Assembly (NCBI GenBank): GCA_910586205.1
Contig: CAJUGD010000007.1
Span: forward strand, 3,765 to 67,764
Origin: an uncultured Lachnospiraceae bacterium
Lineage (GTDB): Bacteria > Bacillota > Clostridia > Lachnospirales > Lachnospiraceae
Direction of reading: 5' to 3'
DNA length: 64,000 nucleotides
Part shown: piece by piece, positions 61,968 to 64,000 of the stretch
Position numbering within the stretch: position 1 is the first letter of the stretch
How the letters are laid out: every line of letters starts with the position of its first letter
Notes under the pieces: generated by a model
Databases searched by the model: none
Seen by the model: the letters and a program-made list of their open reading frames with translations, nothing else
What the model was told of the DNA's origin: nothing
Position numbers and translations under genes: made by a program

Positions 61968-62097
61968 AAAAATTCAGAATATATATTTAAAATACCCAAA
62001 TTAAATCACATTGGTCATAAAAGGCTGTAAAAGACGAAATGATTGAATATCTATTTTTCACAGCTTCTTTTCCTTTATAAAATATAAAAATCACAAA

Positions 62098-62135
62098 TTC
62101 CGGCGAGGTACGCCTTAAGACGTACCCCGCCGGAA
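62098..62135 (-). terminator. Terminator of flagellin 2
   Basis: Stem TTCCGGCG-GGTACG with complement, one A/C mismatch, 8-nt loop. On the minus strand TTTGTGATTTTT follows. About 105 bp after the stop at 62242. Confidence 0.65.
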
Positions 62136-62241
62136 CGATTCAATGCTGCTTTATAAATCTCTGCTTTGTGAATCTTTATTTTATCAAGTCAGCAAAACTT
62201 CGGCTAACTCTCAAAACCATATCCTCCAAAGCGACGCCAAA

Positions 62242-63342
62242 TTACTGCAGCAGGCTTAAGATGCTCTGCGGTACAGAGTTGGACTGGGACAGCATGGACT
62301 GAGATGCCTGCAGAAGAATATTATTCTTCGTAAATGCCGTGATCTCATCTGCCATGTCCGTGTCACGAATACGGCTCTCTGCAGAGGTAATGTTCTCGGA
62401 AGTAACCTTCAGGTTGTTGACCGTGTGCTCAAGTCTGTTCTGGGCAGCACCGAGTTTTGCACGGTAGCTGGAAACTGCATTGATGGCCTGGTTAATGGTG
62501 TCGATAGCTGCGTTTGCCACCAGGGTGCTGCTTCCGGAAATATCCATGGAAGGAAGCAGAGCAGACGCGATTGTGCTTCCGCCTACTTTGACAGTGTCAA
62601 AGTTCTTGAATGTTCCATTTTCCTTAACCTGAAGCTGAGCAGGAGTTGTTGACAGCTTATCAAAATCAATACCGATTGCTCCGCTGGCAGTCATGAACTG
62701 AGTACGCTTATTGCCGTCGGCATCTTGTGTTGCTATAGAACTGCTGAAAGCTACCTGTACATCTCTTCCGCCCATCTTATAAGAGATAGTGGTGCTTCCC
62801 TGTGTATCTGCCATACTCTGCCAGATAGCTGCCTGGATACCGGAAACAGTCATAGCCTGGCTGCTGACGGTGATTGTCTCAGCAGAGCTGGGACCAATCT
62901 GGAAGGTCATCTTTCCGGCGCTTCCTGTAGCGGCTAACGGCTTGATTCCGTTAAAGTCTGTGTTGTTGGCAATACGGTCGATTTCCTTTAACAGCTCCTC
63001 AACCTCGCTCTGCAGGTTTCCTCTTGCAACAGTATTGTACGTACCGTTTGCAGACTGGGAAGCCAGAGTTGTAAGACGCTGCAGCATGGAATGAACCTCA
63101 GTCAAAGCACCTTCTGCGGTCTGAATCAATCCGATAGCATCCTGGGCGTTCTTGGCTGCCTGATTGAGGCCGTTGATCTGAGATCTCATGCTCTCGGAAA
63201 TAGCCAGACCTGCTGCGTCGTCGCCTGCGCGGTTGATCTTGTAACCGGAAGACAGCTTCTCTAAGTTCTTATTCAATCCGCTCTGGTTGATGCCTAAATT
63301 TCTGTAAGAGTTAATGGCTGCTATATTATGTTGAATAATCAT
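62242..63342 (-). CDS. fliC: Flagellin, second copy
   Basis: 366 aa, AAGGAGGG upstream. The first 114 residues equal flagellin 1, and the C-terminal D1/D0 region is almost the same (RIRDTDMADEITAFTKNNIL, LSLLQ). The middle domain (about 135-260) is different and a little longer, with YKMGGRDVQVAF. Both termini needed for export and assembly are complete. Own sigma-28-like promoter. The two filaments may be mixed or used at different times. Confidence 0.96.
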   Translation of the reverse strand: MIIQHNIAAINSYRNLGINQSGLNKNLEKLSSGYKINRAGDDAAGLAISESMRSQINGLNQAAKNAQDAIGLIQTAEGALTEVHSMLQRLTTLASQSANGTYNTVARGNLQSEVEELLKEIDRIANNTDFNGIKPLAATGSAGKMTFQIGPSSAETITVSSQAMTVSGIQAAIWQSMADTQGSTTISYKMGGRDVQVAFSSSIATQDADGNKRTQFMTASGAIGIDFDKLSTTPAQLQVKENGTFKNFDTVKVGGSTIASALLPSMDISGSSTLVANAAIDTINQAINAVSSYRAKLGAAQNRLEHTVNNLKVTSENITSAESRIRDTDMADEITAFTKNNILLQASQSMLSQSNSVPQSILSLLQ

Positions 63343-63497
63343 AAAATTACCCTCCTTGTGATGTTCTCAAAACCATTCGGGGGTAGGACTTCCTTGTTCT
63401 ACCCCCCCGGTCCGGGCCCATGCACTGGAGGGTTACGTAAAGCTTTCATGCAGCTTCAAGCTTCATTATTCATAATCAATATTGCCTTACATCTCCT

Positions 63498-63524
63498 ATA
63501 TCGTCGGCTTTTTCGAAAATATAA
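63498..63524 (-). promoter_or_regulatory. Sigma-28-like promoter of flagellin 2
   Basis: Minus strand TTAT (63524-63521), 15 nt including TTTTCGAAAA, GACGATAT (63505-63498). Same layout as the flagellin 1 and glycosyltransferase sites. Confidence 0.7.
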
Positions 63525-63582
63525 ATACTTTTTCCAAGAATTTTAAAAATTTTATTTTTCTTCCCTGGTCAGCACAGAATTG

Positions 63583-64000
63583 TCACTGCAGCTCCGGCCA
63601 GTACGCCCGGTTGGCTTCAATCAAATCATCCAGGATCTCTTTTGCCACCTTTGCGCTGGGAACGGTCTTGGAAAGGGTCAATGCCTGCCAAAGCTTTTGA
63701 TAGCTGTGCTCACAGTACGCCTCCACCACCAGCTTTTCCACTGCCACCTGCTGCTGCATCAGTCCTAACTGGAAGGTTGGAATATGGCCCTGACACAAAG
63801 GCTCCGCCCCGTCAGAGCCTACCAGGCACGGCACCTCCACCATGGCATGAGGATCAAAGTTTGAGACAGTTCCCTTGTTTTCCACAATACACAACATTCT
63901 TTCATGGGTATTGTAGGCAATAGCTCTGGCCAAATCCACGATAAAGGCAGCATGATTGTCGATCTCAAATTCACATCCTCTAAACTCCCCTGCTTCAATA
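63583..64000 (-). CDS. GH4 6-phospho-alpha-glucosidase, C-terminal part
   Basis: 139 codons in frame from the window edge to the stop at 63583; the N-terminus and NAD-binding part are outside. Contains IVDLARAIAYNTHERML, NFDPHAMVEVPCLVG and LWQALTLSKTVPSAKVAKEI, close to GlvA/MalH-type enzymes. These use NAD+ and a metal to open 6-phospho-maltose or related sugars imported by a PTS. Ends YWPELQ. 6-phospho-beta-glucosidase of the same family is the alternative. Confidence 0.88.
   Translation of the reverse strand, partial: IEAGEFRGCEFEIDNHAAFIVDLARAIAYNTHERMLCIVENKGTVSNFDPHAMVEVPCLVGSDGAEPLCQGHIPTFQLGLMQQQVAVEKLVVEAYCEHSYQKLWQALTLSKTVPSAKVAKEILDDLIEANRAYWPELQ

Larger units (their letters stand above)
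61668..62241. other. AT-rich spacer between ROK operon and flagellin 2
   Basis: No gene seen. It contains the palindromes at 61694-61724, four 18-bp tandem repeats at 61896-61967 and the hairpin at 62098-62135. On the minus strand TTTACA then TAATAA across the palindromes is the likely ROK promoter. Confidence 0.6.

Noticed and set aside
61798..62004. 68-codon frame with KN-PY repeats
   Set aside because: No ribosome site; an equal frame exists on the other strand; explained by the 18-bp repeats.

Overview
The window looks like chromosome from a spore-forming, flagellated, anaerobic Firmicute, most likely Lachnospiraceae (Clostridium cluster XIVa). The support is: a cotJABC spore-coat operon, SpoIID with a SpoIIQ-like protein, a SleB-type hydrolase, a T-box-controlled ileS, two flagellins, a large methyl-accepting chemotaxis protein (MCP) and Che cluster, and strong GGAGG ribosome binding sites throughout. 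The family is inferred from gene content, not from a database match.

Layout. 1-3071: a two-gene TIR plus NB-ARC/TPR module, the second gene cut by the window edge, lying downstream of the 3' ends of tRNA-Ala(CGC) and tRNA-Val(CAC). 3159-4718: an SDR oxidoreductase and a GntR/FadR regulator, with three evenly spaced GTATAC sites upstream. 5021-9237: spore genes, comprising a protein with 25% cysteine, divergent cotJA-cotJB-cotJC, then spoIID and a spoIIQ-like gene. 9353-16973: glycogen phosphorylase, ileS behind a T-box leader, and pncB. 17389-34965: motility and chemotaxis, with a secreted protein, three MCPs, cheA-cheW-cheR-cheB, a membrane-anchored C39-like protein, two TPR glycosyltransferases, a flagellin and a SleB-type hydrolase. 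35300-42399: two back-to-back aconitase-family large/small subunit pairs with a divergent LysR regulator, then ilvN-ilvC interrupted by a 162-bp palindromic element. 42970-51444: a fourth MCP, an AEC permease, a lipoprotein, a cytidylate-kinase-like protein, a TrpXYZ-type ABC transporter and a PsiE-like membrane protein. 51466-61667: a roughly 10-kb operon in the order ROK regulator, peptide-type ABC transporter (SBP, two permeases, two ATPases), a UroD/MtaA-like protein, an amidohydrolase and an M19 dipeptidase. 62242-64000: a second flagellin and the C-terminus of a GH4 6-phospho-glucosidase.

How the parts fit. Both flagellins, the glycosyltransferase next to flagellin and one MCP are preceded by sites of the form TTAT-N15-GnCGAnAT (cheA has TTAA), which resemble sigma-28 promoters. 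This puts the glycosyltransferases in the flagellar regulon and suggests they modify flagellin. The most novel-looking part is the left edge: a TIR protein and an NB-ARC/TPR STAND protein open with the same N-terminal motif, so they are likely partners in an anti-phage-type signalling system. Long spacers mostly hold promoters, operators and hairpins; each is described in its own entry.
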